Assembly: GCA_011947345.1 (NCBI GenBank)
Contig: JAAVTG010000656.1
Location: forward strand, 62,001 to 126,000
Length of the DNA: 64,000 nucleotides
Reading direction: 5' to 3'
Source of the DNA: Phytophthora quininea
Taxonomy: Eukaryota > Oomycota > Peronosporomycetes > Peronosporales > Peronosporaceae
The position numbers were made by a program, and so were the translations under genes. Of the stretch, positions 34,002 to 45,407 are shown in pieces (the first letter of the stretch is position 1; every line of letters starts with the position of its first letter). A model generated the notes under the pieces. The model was given only the letters and a program-made list of their open reading frames with translations, was not told where the DNA came from and did no database searches.

Positions 34002-34319
34002 GGAAAGATGTTACGAAAAGCGAGGAGTTTTCTGGCAGGCTGGATGCAAGGGTTGATCAGCTTCTTTCAGCTTAATCCCTGCCGCTTTGGCACCAAGCAA
34101 ATGCAAACGAGATGACTGGCGTGCTGGATTTCTTCGCCCGTAAACCGAGCAGGGCCGCCTGCATAGTGTTGCTGACAAGTCCTTAGAAAGCATGACAAAG
34201 CACTGCCCTAGCAGATCGTGATATGGCTTCTATTACTGCATGATCACGGGACGCCGAAAACCAGCCGCCGTTAATCGCCGCTGTTTTCTTCAGTCTTGAT
34301 TAATCGCCGCAGCCCAGAG
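34002..34319. other. dioxygenase 3' flank and M96-like C promoter
   Basis: The right part shares a block with the upstream region of copy E: TGATCACGGGACGCC near 34240, then TTAATCGCCG. This shows that C and E are inverted paralogues with a common promoter. Confidence 0.5.
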
Positions 34320-35578
34320 ATGTCCGACGCCGCGTTCCTGGCCGAGGTGGAAGACTTCCTGACGTCCTGCGACCTGCCGCTCTGCCCACCTGCCCAATTA
34401 CTGCGCAATGAAGACGGCAACAGTAACATGACCTCCGACTCTCCAACCATTCCAACCCCTCCAACCTCACCCACCAAGCCTGCTCTGAACGTGAAGAACT
34501 CTCTCCCAAGCCCAAGAAGCAGACTCTGGATGCTGCTACCAAGCGAGAGCTTGAGAAGGCCAAGGACCGTAAGAGACGCAGGGCCTATCGAGAACGGCAG
34601 CGTTTAGAGCGAGATGTTTTGAAGCTGCAGGTGGAGGAGTTATCCTCGAAATTGACGGAGCTACAGGAGACTAAACTTGAATCGGGACAGACGTCGCCGT
34701 CAGTGTGGCAAGCCATTGCCTCGAGACAGTTGCAGGCTCGCTTGGATGCGGAGACCGAGCAGCAGAATTTAGTCGCTGCAGTCGACGCACGTGCTGCGAT
34801 GATCCAAGAGTTCACGAGTTTCGTACAAGATCGATTGTCGTTCAGAAATGAAGTGGTTGAGGAGGAGTTGGAAGACACAGGTCCCAAACCCAAGAGAATG
34901 CGGCTTGAGTCTTCAGACGAAGATTTTTTCAAGATCCTTCTGCAAGAGTTAGACGCGGTATACAGCCAGACCGACGAGATTTTGAAGGCGAGTGGCTTGG
35001 ACACTACGGAGGTTGATTGGGACGGTTCCGGTGAGAAGTGGCAAGAAGACAGCGGCACTGGGTATTACCAATACCTGGACAAGTTGGTGCTGACCCACGG
35101 TTTCCAACAGACTTGTGATTCTCTCTGGAAGGTTGCTCACATGCCTCACCGCCAGGAAAGTCGGCAAGCATTCGACAAAGTCGAGGACCCGGAAAGCACG
35201 ACGGCGTACAAGTTTCGTGTAACCACGCGACTGAAATCCGGTCGAGCTGTGTCAATTCTGCAGCGCTCTGCTACTCGTCGCTACAGACGGGATGGCTGTG
35301 AGGTGTTTGTATGGCGAGCATTTACAGAAGGAGAGGGATTGTTCACGGGCATGCATGCGGATGAGACTGGCTGGGTGGTGGCGATCCCGTTGACGAATAT
35401 GTCGACAGAACGCACGCTGATGCGGATCTGTATTCACCACACGCCAATGCACTTCAGCAATGTGGAGACGCGTGAACCCGACATTAAGCAGTTCACTGGA
35501 GTCCTTCTTGATGAAGCGAACAAGGATGGCACCGAGACGACGAGCGGACTGAAGAAAATGCTTCTTGAGGCTTCGTAG
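34320..35578 (+). CDS. M96-like bZIP-type protein C (one frameshift)
   Basis: N-terminal motif FLAEVEDFLTSCDLP at once after the ATG, a Pro/Thr-rich linker, a bZIP-like helix (KAKDRKRRRAYRERQRLER), leucine-rich helix (LKLQVEELSSKLTEL) and full C-terminal domain ending near LLEAS. The frame breaks only at C-run 34505-34507, where one more C would restore it. All other parts are open, so it may be functional. It lies in the centre of the inverted repeat, facing the diverged paralogue E. Confidence 0.7.
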
Positions 35579-35735
35579 ATATTTTCTTGCTGGCCTGTAA
35601 AATCGAAGCGGATGAATACATTTGTAATCAATTTGTGTGGTATTCAATGCCCGACAGCGACCACGGACGCACCGCAGCAGCTCGTATTCCGAATTTCATA
35701 CCACATTATAGTTTTTTTTTTCTTCGGACAACGAA

Positions 35736-36290
35736 ATGGCGCCACATTCCTAGCTGAAGTAGAGGGTTTCCTGGTGCCCTCCGATCTCCTTTGCTCTTAT
35801 CCACACCGACAAGGCACAACCAAAACAGCGGCCGACCAACCTCGAATTCGGTTCCGACCCCAAGATGAAGAAGAAGGCGCGAGGCAGGGTTTACTCCATT
35901 GCCAAGTGAGAACTTAGGAAAGCCAAGGACTGTAAAAGACGCGAGTATCGAGAGTGGAGACGTGTTGAACGGGGGCCTTTGAAGCAGCAGGTGGAGGATC
36001 TGTCGTTGAAAGTAAAGGCACTAAAGAAGTGCATGGTGGTGCTTTCGAAATGGATGGAAATTGCAAGGAGGCAATTGCAGGCTCGAGCTCGTGCGGAGAT
36101 GGAGCATCGGCGTCTTGTTGCTGCAGTTGACACCCGAGCAGCGATGATCCAACATTTTAAGAGTTTTGTGCAGCGTCGCCTGTTGGGGGCAGTGAACGAA
36201 TTGGGAGGTACGAGTTGCAAGTGTAAAATGATGAAGCTAGAAGAGCTCTCCGCAGGCCGTCGCTGTGGACTTTGTGTAGTGATAAAATGA
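35736..36290 (+). pseudogene. M96-like copy D (truncated)
   Basis: Starts with the family motif (TFLAEVEGFL) out of frame with the nearest ATG. The basic helix appears after an in-frame TGA (KAKDCKRREYREWRRVER), and the helical part runs to 36290. The C-terminal domain is missing. Substitutions at conserved basic positions plus stops and truncation mark a true pseudogene. Confidence 0.7.
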
Positions 36291-36341
36291 TGTTGACACT
36301 AAAGAAGAATTCTTGATTTCGATATCTTAGGTCATTTTTGT

Positions 36342-37599
36342 CTACCCGTCAAGTCGCAATTGTTTCAATCCGCTCGTAATTTCAACACCATCTTTGCTGA
36401 CAGCATCCAGAATGACACCCGTGAATTGCTTCACATCTGCCTCACGTGTAGCCGCATGACTGAAGTGCATCGGTGTGTGGTGAATACAAGTCCGCACGAG
36501 AGTTCTCTCCGTCGACGTTTCCATCAACGGAGTTGCCACCACCCACCCAGTTTCATCTGCATGCATACCCGTGAACAATCCTTCTCCTTCCGTAAATGAC
36601 CTCCACACCGTCACCTCTCGGTCATCTCGTTTGTAGCGACGAGTAGCGGCACGCTGTAAAATGGACACAGGTCGACCCGACTTCAACCGAGTTGTTACGC
36701 GAAACTTGTACGCTGCAGTGTTTTTGGATCTTCGACCTTATCGAAAGCTCGTCGACCTTCCTGGCGGTGTGGCATATGAGCCATTTCCCAGAGGGTGCCA
36801 CAAGTCTGCTGCAGGCCGAGGGGAATCACGTATTTGTCCCGAAAGACAAAATCGCCCGATCTGACGCCTTCTCTCCATTGCGGCTCGGAACCATCCCAAT
36901 CTTCGTCAGCGGAGCCCAAGCCACACGCTTGCATAACATCATCTGCTTGATCGCGAAACGCGTCCAGCTCCTGGAGAAAAACATCGAAGAAATCTTCATC
37001 TGAAGGCTCCAGCCGCATTCGCTTGGTCTTGGAACCTGTATCTCCCAAATCACCCTCCGCCAGCTCCATTTCGCTGGATAGATGGCCTTTCACAAAACTT
37101 GTAAATTCCTGAATCATCAACGCTCGAGCGTCCACCGCAGCAACCAAATACCGCTGCTCCGTCTCCGCACTCACTCGGGCCTGCAATTGCCTCGTGGCAA
37201 TGGCTTTCCACACTGACGCGCGTCCGGGGTCATCCTGTAGCTCCGTCAATTTCGAAGATAATTCCTCCACCTGCAGCGTCAGAGTCTCCCGTTCAACACG
37301 CCGCCGTTCTCGGTAGGCGCTGCGTCTCTTACGATCCTTGGCCTTCTCGCGTTCTCTCTTGGCAACCGCATCCAGCTTTCGTTGGGTCTTTTCTTGGACC
37401 TGGATTTGGACGGCGGTGGTGCTGCAGCAGTGTCCTGCAATTGCGACGACTTGGCGGTGTTGGTAGGCGCGTCGACAGTGGCGTGAAAGTTTTTATTGTA
37501 TTCGTATTCGTCGTCGTGCATCGTTTGAAGGAGAGGCAGGTCGCAGGATGTCAAGAAATCCTCCACCTCGGCCAGGAACATGGCGTCGGACGTTGCCAT
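36342..37599 (-). CDS. M96-like bZIP-type protein E (two frameshifts)
   Basis: Closest to copy C. ATG at 37599, FLAEVEDFLTSCDLP, acidic/Asn linker, basic helix (KAKDRKRRSAYRERRRVER), leucine helix, C-terminal domain with RRYKRDDREVTVWRSFTEGE. Frameshifts at T-run 37389-37392 and T-run 36721-36725 (plus-strand view); each fits one missing base. The promoter contains the palindrome CGTGATCACG shared with C. Confidence 0.68.
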
Positions 37600-37775
37600 C
37601 TTCGACAATTGTCTGCAGTGCGCTAGCAGAAGGAGTGGCGGCGATTAGCGGTGAATGATGCTCGGGCGTCCCGTGATCACGGATTGCCTGTCTTGTCGCA
37701 GTCTCTTCTTAGAAATGTTTGCTAAGATCGAGACAGCAGCTGTATTTTGACGTTGAAGTCTTCTCTCCGTGTGTC

Positions 37776-39003
37776 TTACTTCGCCTCGGCGTCCGGGTCG
37801 AAGTACGGGATCTCACCGTGCGGCGTCACGCGCACCGCGTGCCTGTTGCCCGGCAGGTAGTCGAACGTGGCGTAGTGGAACGTGGCGCGGTTGTCCCAAA
37901 TCGCGACGGCGTTCTTCGTCCAGCGGAAGCGCACTTGGAACTCGTGGCCTTCCGTGATATGGCGGTACAGGAACCTCAGCACAGCGTCTGCCAACGTCAA
38001 CGACCAAGTTAGACAACCGATCGTGAGCATCCAACACGTGACCAAACCCACGCACCAGACTCGGCCACGGACAGCTCCACGATGCGCTTGGTGAAGGCGG
38101 GGTTCACGAACAGCGCTCTGCGGCCGGTGACCGGGTGGGTGCGCACCACCGGGTGGGCGAACTCGACCGGCGGGCGACGAATCGTCTGGCCGCTTGCCGC
38201 AGCTCCTTCGGCTTGAGGCTGTTGACACGAAACACAGCACCATCAGTAGTCAGTTAGCAACTCTTGACAAGCAGGACAGCTCCACGCATCTACAGCCAAC
38301 GCACCTTGCCCGTGTGGATCGCCGTGAGTCCGGCAATGAACTCCTTGAACGGCGGCGTGAGTCGGTCGTACGCCTCGTACGCCGAGGCCCAGAGCGTGTC
38401 GCCGCCCACCTCGGGCGTCGTCAGCACCTTGAAGCTCGTGTACGACGGCGGCTGGCGCTCGTTGGACACGTCGCTGTGCCAGGCGTTGAACGGGTCGTAG
38501 ATCTGCTTCTGGAGGAACCCGGCGCTCTTCTCCACCGAGTTCTCCACCACCAGCACCTCGGTGCGGCCCTCCGGGTGGCCCAGGTTCTGGTGCACGTGCA
38601 GCGGGCCGTAGTAGCGGCCCAGCTCCAGCTGCTGGTCGATCGAGATCTGCTGGTCGCGGAAGAAGACCACGCCGCGCTGCGCCACCAGCAGCGCCAGCTC
38701 GTCCCGTTGGGCGTCTGTGAGCTGGTGCAGCTGGATGCCCGACAGCTCGGTGCCGATCTTCGGGGCCAGGTGGGTCACCTCCGCGTCCGCGAGCAGGTTC
38801 TTGAGCGTCGGGTCGGCCTTGAGCGCGCGGTCCGGTCCGACGTCGAGCACGGGGATCGGGTCGAACGTGGTCGTGGGGTACACGCTCAGCAGCTCCGGGT
38901 GCTCGAATTTGCTGTGCGTGCTTTCTTGCAGCAGCGCGTTCTTGACGGCGACGGGCACCGTCTTGGTCGGGGCGGCGGCGGTGGTCGAGTGTTGCGGGGC
39001 CAT
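37776..39003 (-). CDS. TauD/TfdA-like dioxygenase (right copy)
   Basis: Same 357-residue protein as the left copy. CDS is complement(join(37776..37987, 38056..38218, 38305..39003)). The first intron is 86 bp, 3 bp longer than in the left copy (an extra CAT/ATG near 38242). Metal ligands and splice sites are conserved, so both copies should be functional. Confidence 0.88.
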
Positions 39004-39746
39004 GTCGGTGTCGGCGGTGGTGAGGAAATCGCAGAGTGACGTCCACGGCGACTAGGCGTCTTCATCTCGGCTGCACAGACCACGCACGAGCGCTTGCAGT
39101 GGTCTGCTGCTACTGCTACTGCTGCTGCTGCGTTCTTTCGCGCTACAGATGCTCGGAGTCGGACAGCCCCGACATGCTACGTACGTGACCTCAATATCCC
39201 CGCCGACAAAGCTGCACTGCCCCTCCATGTCTTTGCGGCAACACGCGCATTATCCGCCCGAGCAGTGACTTCGAGGCGCCGTGCCGATGCATTGGATCGA
39301 CTTGCAAGCCAATTGCGGGGACCGCTCGGCCGGTTCAACGTGTCCGAGCCGTGCCGGTGGCCTGACGCGGCCCCGCCCATCACTGTGACTTGGGGGCAGC
39401 TAGCGAATTGTCGTCGCGGACACCGACGCGTGCGTTCCGGCGGGCGAAGGGAAAGTATTTCACGCGCGAGTATCCGCCCGAGGCAGTCGCGTGCAAGGCA
39501 GTCCACACCAATGCAGTCGCTTTGCCGTCGGCACTGCGCTGGCCGGCGTCCTCTCCAGGGGCTCCTTGGGCTGCGGCCTCGAAATCGGTCTCCGGTGCAA
39601 ATCGCCGCCGCGTTCCGCCAATCGACGCGGGGAGCACGTCTGACACTTTGACGGGATGGAGTATCTTTCGCTTGCGGTTCATGTGGATCGCGAGGCACCT
39701 CGACGGCGCTGCCATTCCCACAAAGTCGTCTTGACGCCGCAGCAGC
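39004..39746. promoter_or_regulatory. shared divergent promoter region (right)
   Basis: Mirror of 32035-32776, with one extra base in a C-run near 39630. Confidence 0.5.
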
Positions 39747-41761
39747 ATGACCAAGCACCTCGACGTAGAGCCGCTACTCAAGCCGCAAGTCGCCGCCGTC
39801 GACACCCAACTCTGGGACGCTCGACCAGCCAACCACCGCCGCAACGTGCTGAAACACGTCTGCGCGTTTCTGCTGGTGCTCACGGCCTGCGAGGAAGTCG
39901 CGAGCTTCGCCGTGGCGCAGTCGCTCAAGGACTTCTTCACGCGGCTCGGCTGGTCCAACAAAGGCTCCACCGCCATGAAGCTCACGTTCGACTCGTTCAG
40001 CCAGTTCGCGTGCATCGTGGCCGGCTACCTGTCGGACGAGCGGCTGGGCAAGTTCAAGACGCTGCTGTCCGCCGCCTCACTGGACTGCGTCGGCCTGCTC
40101 TTCCTCGTGGTGGCGGCGCTCCCCGCCGTCATGAACCGGTACTTGGCGGCGAGCACGCTGCTGTTCAACGTCGGTCTGTTCTTCGGGGTCGCCGTCTCGC
40201 AGGTCTGTCTGCGCTCGCTCGTGATCTCGTACGGCGGCGACCAGTTCTCGCCCGCCGCTCCTCCGTCCGAGAAGGCGCTCTTCTTCAGCATCCAGTACTG
40301 GGTCTCCAACGTCGGCTCCTTCCTCGGATACGCAGTGTTCCCGACCATCTCCATTCATGGTCTGGGTACCGCCATCCCCGCCGACTACGGCTACGTCAGC
40401 GTCTACCTCGTCGGTTTGATCATGCTGGTGCTGTTCGTGCTGCTGCTGTGGCTCTCTCGGGAGCGATACATGAACGTGCCTCCGACGAAGCAGTCGATCG
40501 GTCTGGTGGTGGGGATTCTGGCAGCTCAGTCGAAGAAGAGCTTCAGCGCCAAGATGATTCTGCTCGGAACGGGGTTGTACGTCGCGTCCTTCGTGTTGAA
40601 TGTATTGGCGTCGGTGTTGGCGGATCAGGGCGACGTCGGCCACGACATTTCGTACACGTGCGGGGTCATGATCGTCGTCGCGACAGTGCTCTGGGTGTGC
40701 TTCGGTCGCGACGCCACGTTCATGGAGAGTGCGAAGGAAACGTTGGGCGGCAGCTTCGACTCGGACCATGTGAACGGCGTCAAGCGAGTGATCCGTATCC
40801 TTCCTTTCAACGCATTCAGCGTGTTCTGGTGGGTGTGCCAGAACCAGCGCGGCAACAACCAGTCCATCGTGCAGCAGACCGACACGCGTCTCGGCAGCGA
40901 CCCGCTCGGGAGCCAAATCCCCGGCCCCACCGTGCAGATGTTCAACCCCTTGTCGGTGCTGCTGTTTGTGCCTCTCACCGAGAAAGTGGTCTATCCGCTC
41001 TACGAAAAGTACGCGGGCAAGCCTCCGAGTAACTACGGGAAAGTGCTCGCCGGCTACTGGGTGGCGGTGGTCGCCATGCTGTGGACAGGTGTCTACGAGA
41101 TGGTTCGGAAGACCACCTCCCCACTCACGTACGTCGACGCCAGCGGCGAGACGCAGTTCATGATCAACGACGACGGCGGGCAGGTGATGAACGAGATCCC
41201 GTGGTGGACTGCCATCCCGCAGTATTTGCTGGTGGCTTTAGCTGGCGTGCTGATTGTGATCCCGTCGTACGACATCAACTATTCGGAGGTGCCTCCGACC
41301 ATGCGCAGCATGTCGATCGCTCTCGGTTTCTTTGTCAACTCCATGGGTAGCACGCTGCTCTCCGTCATCGTGCTGCTGTTCGGCAAGTACATCCCCGTCG
41401 ACTTGAACGACGGCCACATCGAGTACATGTTCTTCACGCTGGGCGGCGTCATGGTGGTGAACATCTTTTTCTACGTGGTGGTGATGAATCACATGCAGCT
41501 GGGTATGATTCCGCCGGTGGAGAAGAGCGGTGGCGAAGAAGTTTTGGATGCCGAACCGGGAGATATGTACGTCCTGCCGTTTTGCTTTTGGTTTTTAATT
41601 GCCTCGAGTAACCAATGTGCGTGCTTTGTTTGAGCAGGTCGGAGGTCAGTGCGATTCAGTGGAGACAGTCGCCAACGTACGGCTCATCGCCACTGTCAGC
41701 GCTGGTTCGCCAGGTGTCATTAAGAACTGAGGCACCACTCAGTCCAACATACCCTCAATGA
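39747..41761 (+). CDS. POT/NPF-type transporter (right copy)
   Basis: CDS is join(39747..41566, 41638..41761), 647 residues, with the same intron and degenerate TM1 motif as the left copy. I noticed only two substitutions in the main exon between the copies. Its stop codon lies exactly at the outer end of the repeat arm. Confidence 0.85.
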
Positions 41762-41922
41762 ACAGATGATCTAAAACGTCTGGGCGATGTTTTTGTTCGC
41801 GATCTTGGGAGTTGGTGCATAATCTGCAGCACGCACGTTATACATACACGGCGGCCAGTACCGAGCTGGCTCAGTTCGCCGTTCGTCACCCCAAGAATAA
41901 CGCTTCGAAGACGCTCTAGACC

Positions 41923-42635
41923 ATGCTTTTGCGGTGCGTACTGTTGGCAATAATCTGCTTCATCAGCATCGCTACCGCTGACGAAATCACCGCACGAGGG
42001 TTGAGATCTGGTGCTGGCTTTGAAGAGAGAGGCAGCATTCCTTGGTTTTCGTCATTTGCTACAAGGATGAGCGAGGCCAAGAAGGTCAAGGAAGCGGCTC
42101 AATGGAGAACATTGGACGAGACGCTGGAATCATACCTTTGGAGCCCTTCCGGGATCAAGACCGACTTAAAGCTAGACAAAAGTTTGGTGCCAAGCTCAAG
42201 GAAGCCAAGAACTATAAGTTCTACAAAGTCGCGTTGGCGAGATTCGAAGACAGACTGGACGAGTTCTTGGACCAAAATCTTCCTACATACAATGTCTGGT
42301 CGATGCTTGGTCTCGAGAAAACCCCATTGAAACAGCTGAAAAACTCTGCAGAGATGAAGATCTACACCAAGTATGTCAAAATGTTTGACGACAAAGCAAT
42401 CCGGAAGAAGACTATTCATGGTCCAGACGTTTTCGAAATCTTACAGCCAAAGTCGCGAACCGAACTGACAATGAAGGTTGCAGTTTGGATCGTAACGGAA
42501 AGGTCCGAAGAATTTGTCAAGAAGTCGTTGGGGCTTGAAGGCTTGACAGGAGAGAATCTCACGAATCATCTGAACTATCAATACCTCATACAGTTCCTGG
42601 AGGACAGCGTCAAGGTGGGGATAGTTGTCTCTTGA
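41923..42635 (+). CDS. RXLR effector R9 (one frameshift)
   Basis: Signal peptide at 1-19, RGLR at 25-28, FEER at 33-36, an unusually short spacing from the cleavage site. The domain has AAQWRTLDETLESYLWSPSG, YKFYKVALARFED, YNVWSMLGLEK, IYTKYVKMFDD and NHLNYQYLIQFLE. One missing base in A-run 42178-42181 splits the frame. Nothing else is wrong. A decayed relative is at 29490. Confidence 0.72.
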
Positions 42636-42932
42636 AGGATTTCTGGCAGCTTGGTTGTGGATGTAGTCGTGGATGCACACACACTCATAAACAATTCTCG
42701 CTCTCACGCGGCACTCAACGCACTATCTCACCACAGCATCGCTCTTGGTTTCTTGCTATCTTCATTATGCATTGCAGTAAATTACTGAAAGCTCTACTGT
42801 TTGACGACGCAGAATCCCCACCCTTTGTAAGCTGCATAATCAGCAAGCTGCGCGTAATACATGGCAACCAGAACCGTCAGTTTGCAATTCTCAAGCCAGA
42901 CAACAGAAGCAGCAGCTCTTCCGAACACAACC
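42636..42932. other. upstream flank of RXLR gene R2'
   Basis: No gene. About 42790-42920 is duplicated in inverse orientation at 29150-29270, and the last ~40 bp before the ATG match the upstream of R2. Confidence 0.45.
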
Positions 42933-43684
42933 ATGCGTTTGTACAGTCCGCTGCTAACAATGGTGGCCATCGCCAAGATTGTCACTTCCGTTGAAGTAAA
43001 CTCGATCAAGGTTTCAACGACGGATTTGCTGAACAACACACGAAACCTGCGGATCGAAAATCGTGGTGACCCTTCTGGAAGTGACTCGGAAGAACGGGTC
43101 TACCCGGTCGGTGCGTCTTCTATTGTGGAAAAGGTGACTGAGACCGCGACGGGGAAAATGATCGAACTGAAGGGCAATCGAGTAATTCAAGACTGGATGT
43201 CGCCTGAGCAAGTCAAAGCTTTACTACAACTACAACTGGGTGGCAAGTTTGGCACTGATTTCACTGGCAGCAAGCTCTACAAGTTCTACCTGGCCTTTTT
43301 GACCAAATTTGAAGGGAGCATGGAGCAAAGGGTTCGACAAGGTACTTCTACGTACAGTGTCTGGACAATGCTCGGACTCGAGATGTTCCCTCGGAATGTT
43401 TTGAAGGAGTCCCAAGAGTTCAAACTGTACGCCAAGTACGTCAACCTGGTTGATGTTGATGCACTCAAGTCGGGAAGAATCCCGAATCGATTCGAAGTCG
43501 GCGAGTTCCCAAAGTCCGAAGCAGAGATGACGGTGAAGGCCAAGCTTTGGGCAAAGGAGAAGAGACCTAACGACTATGTCGAGAAATCACTTGGGCTTGC
43601 GGGCTTAACAGGAGAAACCCTCGAACGTCACGTGAATTACCGTTTTTTAAGACATTCTTGGAAGAGAGCGCCAAGACGAGCTAG
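42933..43684 (+). CDS. RXLR effector R2' (paralogue of R2)
   Basis: Almost the same protein as 10629-11380: signal peptide, RNLR at 37-40, an SEER motif, and the same domain. The region around the RXLR differs (IENRGDPSGSD against TDNRNTSGND), a typical place of effector divergence. One missing T in the run 43643-43648 shifts the last 13 or so codons; the expected stop is 43682-43684. It is followed by M96-like F, as R2 is followed by B. Confidence 0.75.
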
Positions 43685-43899
43685 CTGATGAGCAATTCAA
43701 GGACAAACGTTGATTGTTTTCTGCGAGCCGACTTCCAGTCTTCGTGGCGGTGGTTTGAATAAGCCTGCCTTGCTCTATTGGTGGCAGCAGTCTTACGTTT
43801 GCACCGATCGATAATATGACCCAACTTTCGCCTGTTAGTGCTATCAGAGCCGGTGAATAGCGTCGACCGTCGACATCGACTGTGCACAGGTTGGGCCAG

Positions 43900-44013
43900 T
43901 TCGCGCGGAAAAATAAACTTCTGACCATCTTGGCGCCAACTCATGCATATGTTTCCCAAGTGTGCTGCTTCCACCATCATATCCCTCGCTCTCATTCCTC
44001 ATCTGCCAGTCAA
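43900..44013 (+). promoter_or_regulatory. conserved M96-like upstream block (copy F)
   Basis: About 110 bp shared with the upstream regions of B (split by an insertion) and G, and with an orphan copy at 46642. It includes TGCATATGTTTCCCAAG and ends with GCTCTCATTCCTCA about 20 bp before the ATG. The TCATTCC core resembles the oomycete initiator element, so transcription may start here. Confidence 0.5.
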
Positions 44014-45219
44014 ATGAGAATGTCGGACTCATCATTCCTCGCTGAGGTGGAAGAGTTTCTATCGTCGTGCGACGTACCGGCATTTAGTCACGGTGACAAC
44101 GATAACGGTGCAATAGCGTCAACAACAGACCTGGACACCAAGGCTCGAAGGACGCAAATCGATGTTGTTGCTGCGACGAGAGAACGCGAGCGGGCTATGG
44201 ATCGACGAAGACGCAACACGTATCGGGAACGCCGACGAGTTGAACGGGAGGGTTTGAAGCAGCAAGTGGCGGAACTGTCGGCGGTAGTGGAAGAGCTGAA
44301 GCAGCCTCGACCCGCGGATTTACAACTGACGTCGTCGATGTGGAAGTTGATCGCCCAGAAACAACTGCAAGCTCGACTGAATTCGGAGGTAGAACAGTAT
44401 CGCCTGGTGGTGGCCATCGACGCTCGAGCGAAGCTCATCCAAGAATTCAAAGCGTTTGTGCACAGTCGTCTCTCGGTTGAAGGCACTTTCTCCGGTCAAG
44501 CGATGGAGCCGTCCTACCATTACAAGAAGATGCGAGTCGAGCCGACCGACGCAGAGATGATGTCCGAGTTTGTGCAGGAGCTGGATAGAATGTTCGTTCG
44601 GACGGATAGCATCCTGCAGGAATTTTTCAAAGACGACAAGCAGGTCGGTCACGACTGGCGAGTTGACATTAGCACTGGAGCCTTCACATTTGTGGACACG
44701 AGAGTACTGCCGTTTACTTTCCAGAAAACAAGCCAATTCATGTGGAATGTGGCGCACTTGATGCATCGCCAACAAGACCGCCAAGTTATCGACGTCGAAG
44801 ATCCTGCAAACACGACAGCTCTGCGCTTTCGTTTATCGACTCGCCTCAAGTCGGGTCGGGTCGTGTCAATGCTGCAACGAATTGTCATGCGTCGTTATCG
44901 AGAGGAAAACCGGCAAGTGGTGGTGTGTAAATCGCTCACTGAAGGTGAAGGCTTGTTCACCGGAATGCTGGCGAGCGAGACAGGATTCTGTGAGACCATC
45001 CCGTTGGAGGATGGATCGACCATGATGCGAAGTTACAAGCGCCACGTGTCGGTGCGCTTCACCCGATCAGACGAACACAAATCTACTGCCAAACAGTTCA
45101 CACGGGTCATACTGGGCAGAGAAACTGAAGACACCACGGAAATCGGCAACAGACTGGCGAAGTTGCTGCTGACAGATGACCAAGCTTACCTCTGTTTCAG
45201 AGTATTCCATGTATGGTAG
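44014..45219 (+). CDS. M96-like bZIP-type protein F
   Basis: Intact frame from the ATG at 44014, about 401 residues, nearly the same as B in the N-terminal half. A central segment (about residues 190-230, MFVRTDSILQEFFKDD) differs from B but matches G, suggesting gene conversion or a mosaic. An 8-bp deletion removes the family stop after LLLTDDQA, so the protein runs ten residues further to 45219. Follows RXLR R2'. Confidence 0.75.
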   Translation: MRMSDSSFLAEVEEFLSSCDVPAFSHGDNDNGAIASTTDLDTKARRTQIDVVAATRERERAMDRRRRNTYRERRRVEREGLKQQVAELSAVVEELKQPRPADLQLTSSMWKLIAQKQLQARLNSEVEQYRLVVAIDARAKLIQEFKAFVHSRLSVEGTFSGQAMEPSYHYKKMRVEPTDAEMMSEFVQELDRMFVRTDSILQEFFKDDKQVGHDWRVDISTGAFTFVDTRVLPFTFQKTSQFMWNVAHLMHRQQDRQVIDVEDPANTTALRFRLSTRLKSGRVVSMLQRIVMRRYREENRQVVVCKSLTEGEGLFTGMLASETGFCETIPLEDGSTMMRSYKRHVSVRFTRSDEHKSTAKQFTRVILGRETEDTTEIGNRLAKLLLTDDQAYLCFRVFHVW

Positions 45220-45294
45220 GGCGTAAAATCCACACCAACGATAAAAGTATCGGCGATATTTTTATACCGGTATAGAAACGATTAAAAAAACCTT

Positions 45295-45407
45295 TCGCGC
45301 GGAAAAATAAACTTCAGACCATCTTGGCGCCAACTCATGCATATGTTTCCCAAGTGTTCTGCTTCCACCATCATATCCCTCGCTCTCATTCCTCAACCGC
45401 CAGTCAA
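45295..45407 (+). promoter_or_regulatory. conserved M96-like upstream block (copy G)
   Basis: Same block as upstream of F, directly before the ATG of G. The short F-G spacer before it has the palindrome ATACCGGTAT near 45265. Confidence 0.5.

Larger units (their letters stand above)
30020..34003. repeat. left arm of large inverted repeat
   Basis: Reverse complement of 37774-41761. I found two substitutions and two small indels by eye within the arm (one C in the 5' intergenic region, 3 bp in a dioxygenase intron) and one substitution beside the transporter stop. Similarity starts at the transporter stop codon and ends just after the dioxygenase stop codon. Confidence 0.9.
37774..41761. repeat. 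right arm of large inverted repeat
   Basis: Mirror of 30020-34003 carrying the second dioxygenase and transporter. The arms are separated by 3.77 kb. Confidence 0.9.
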
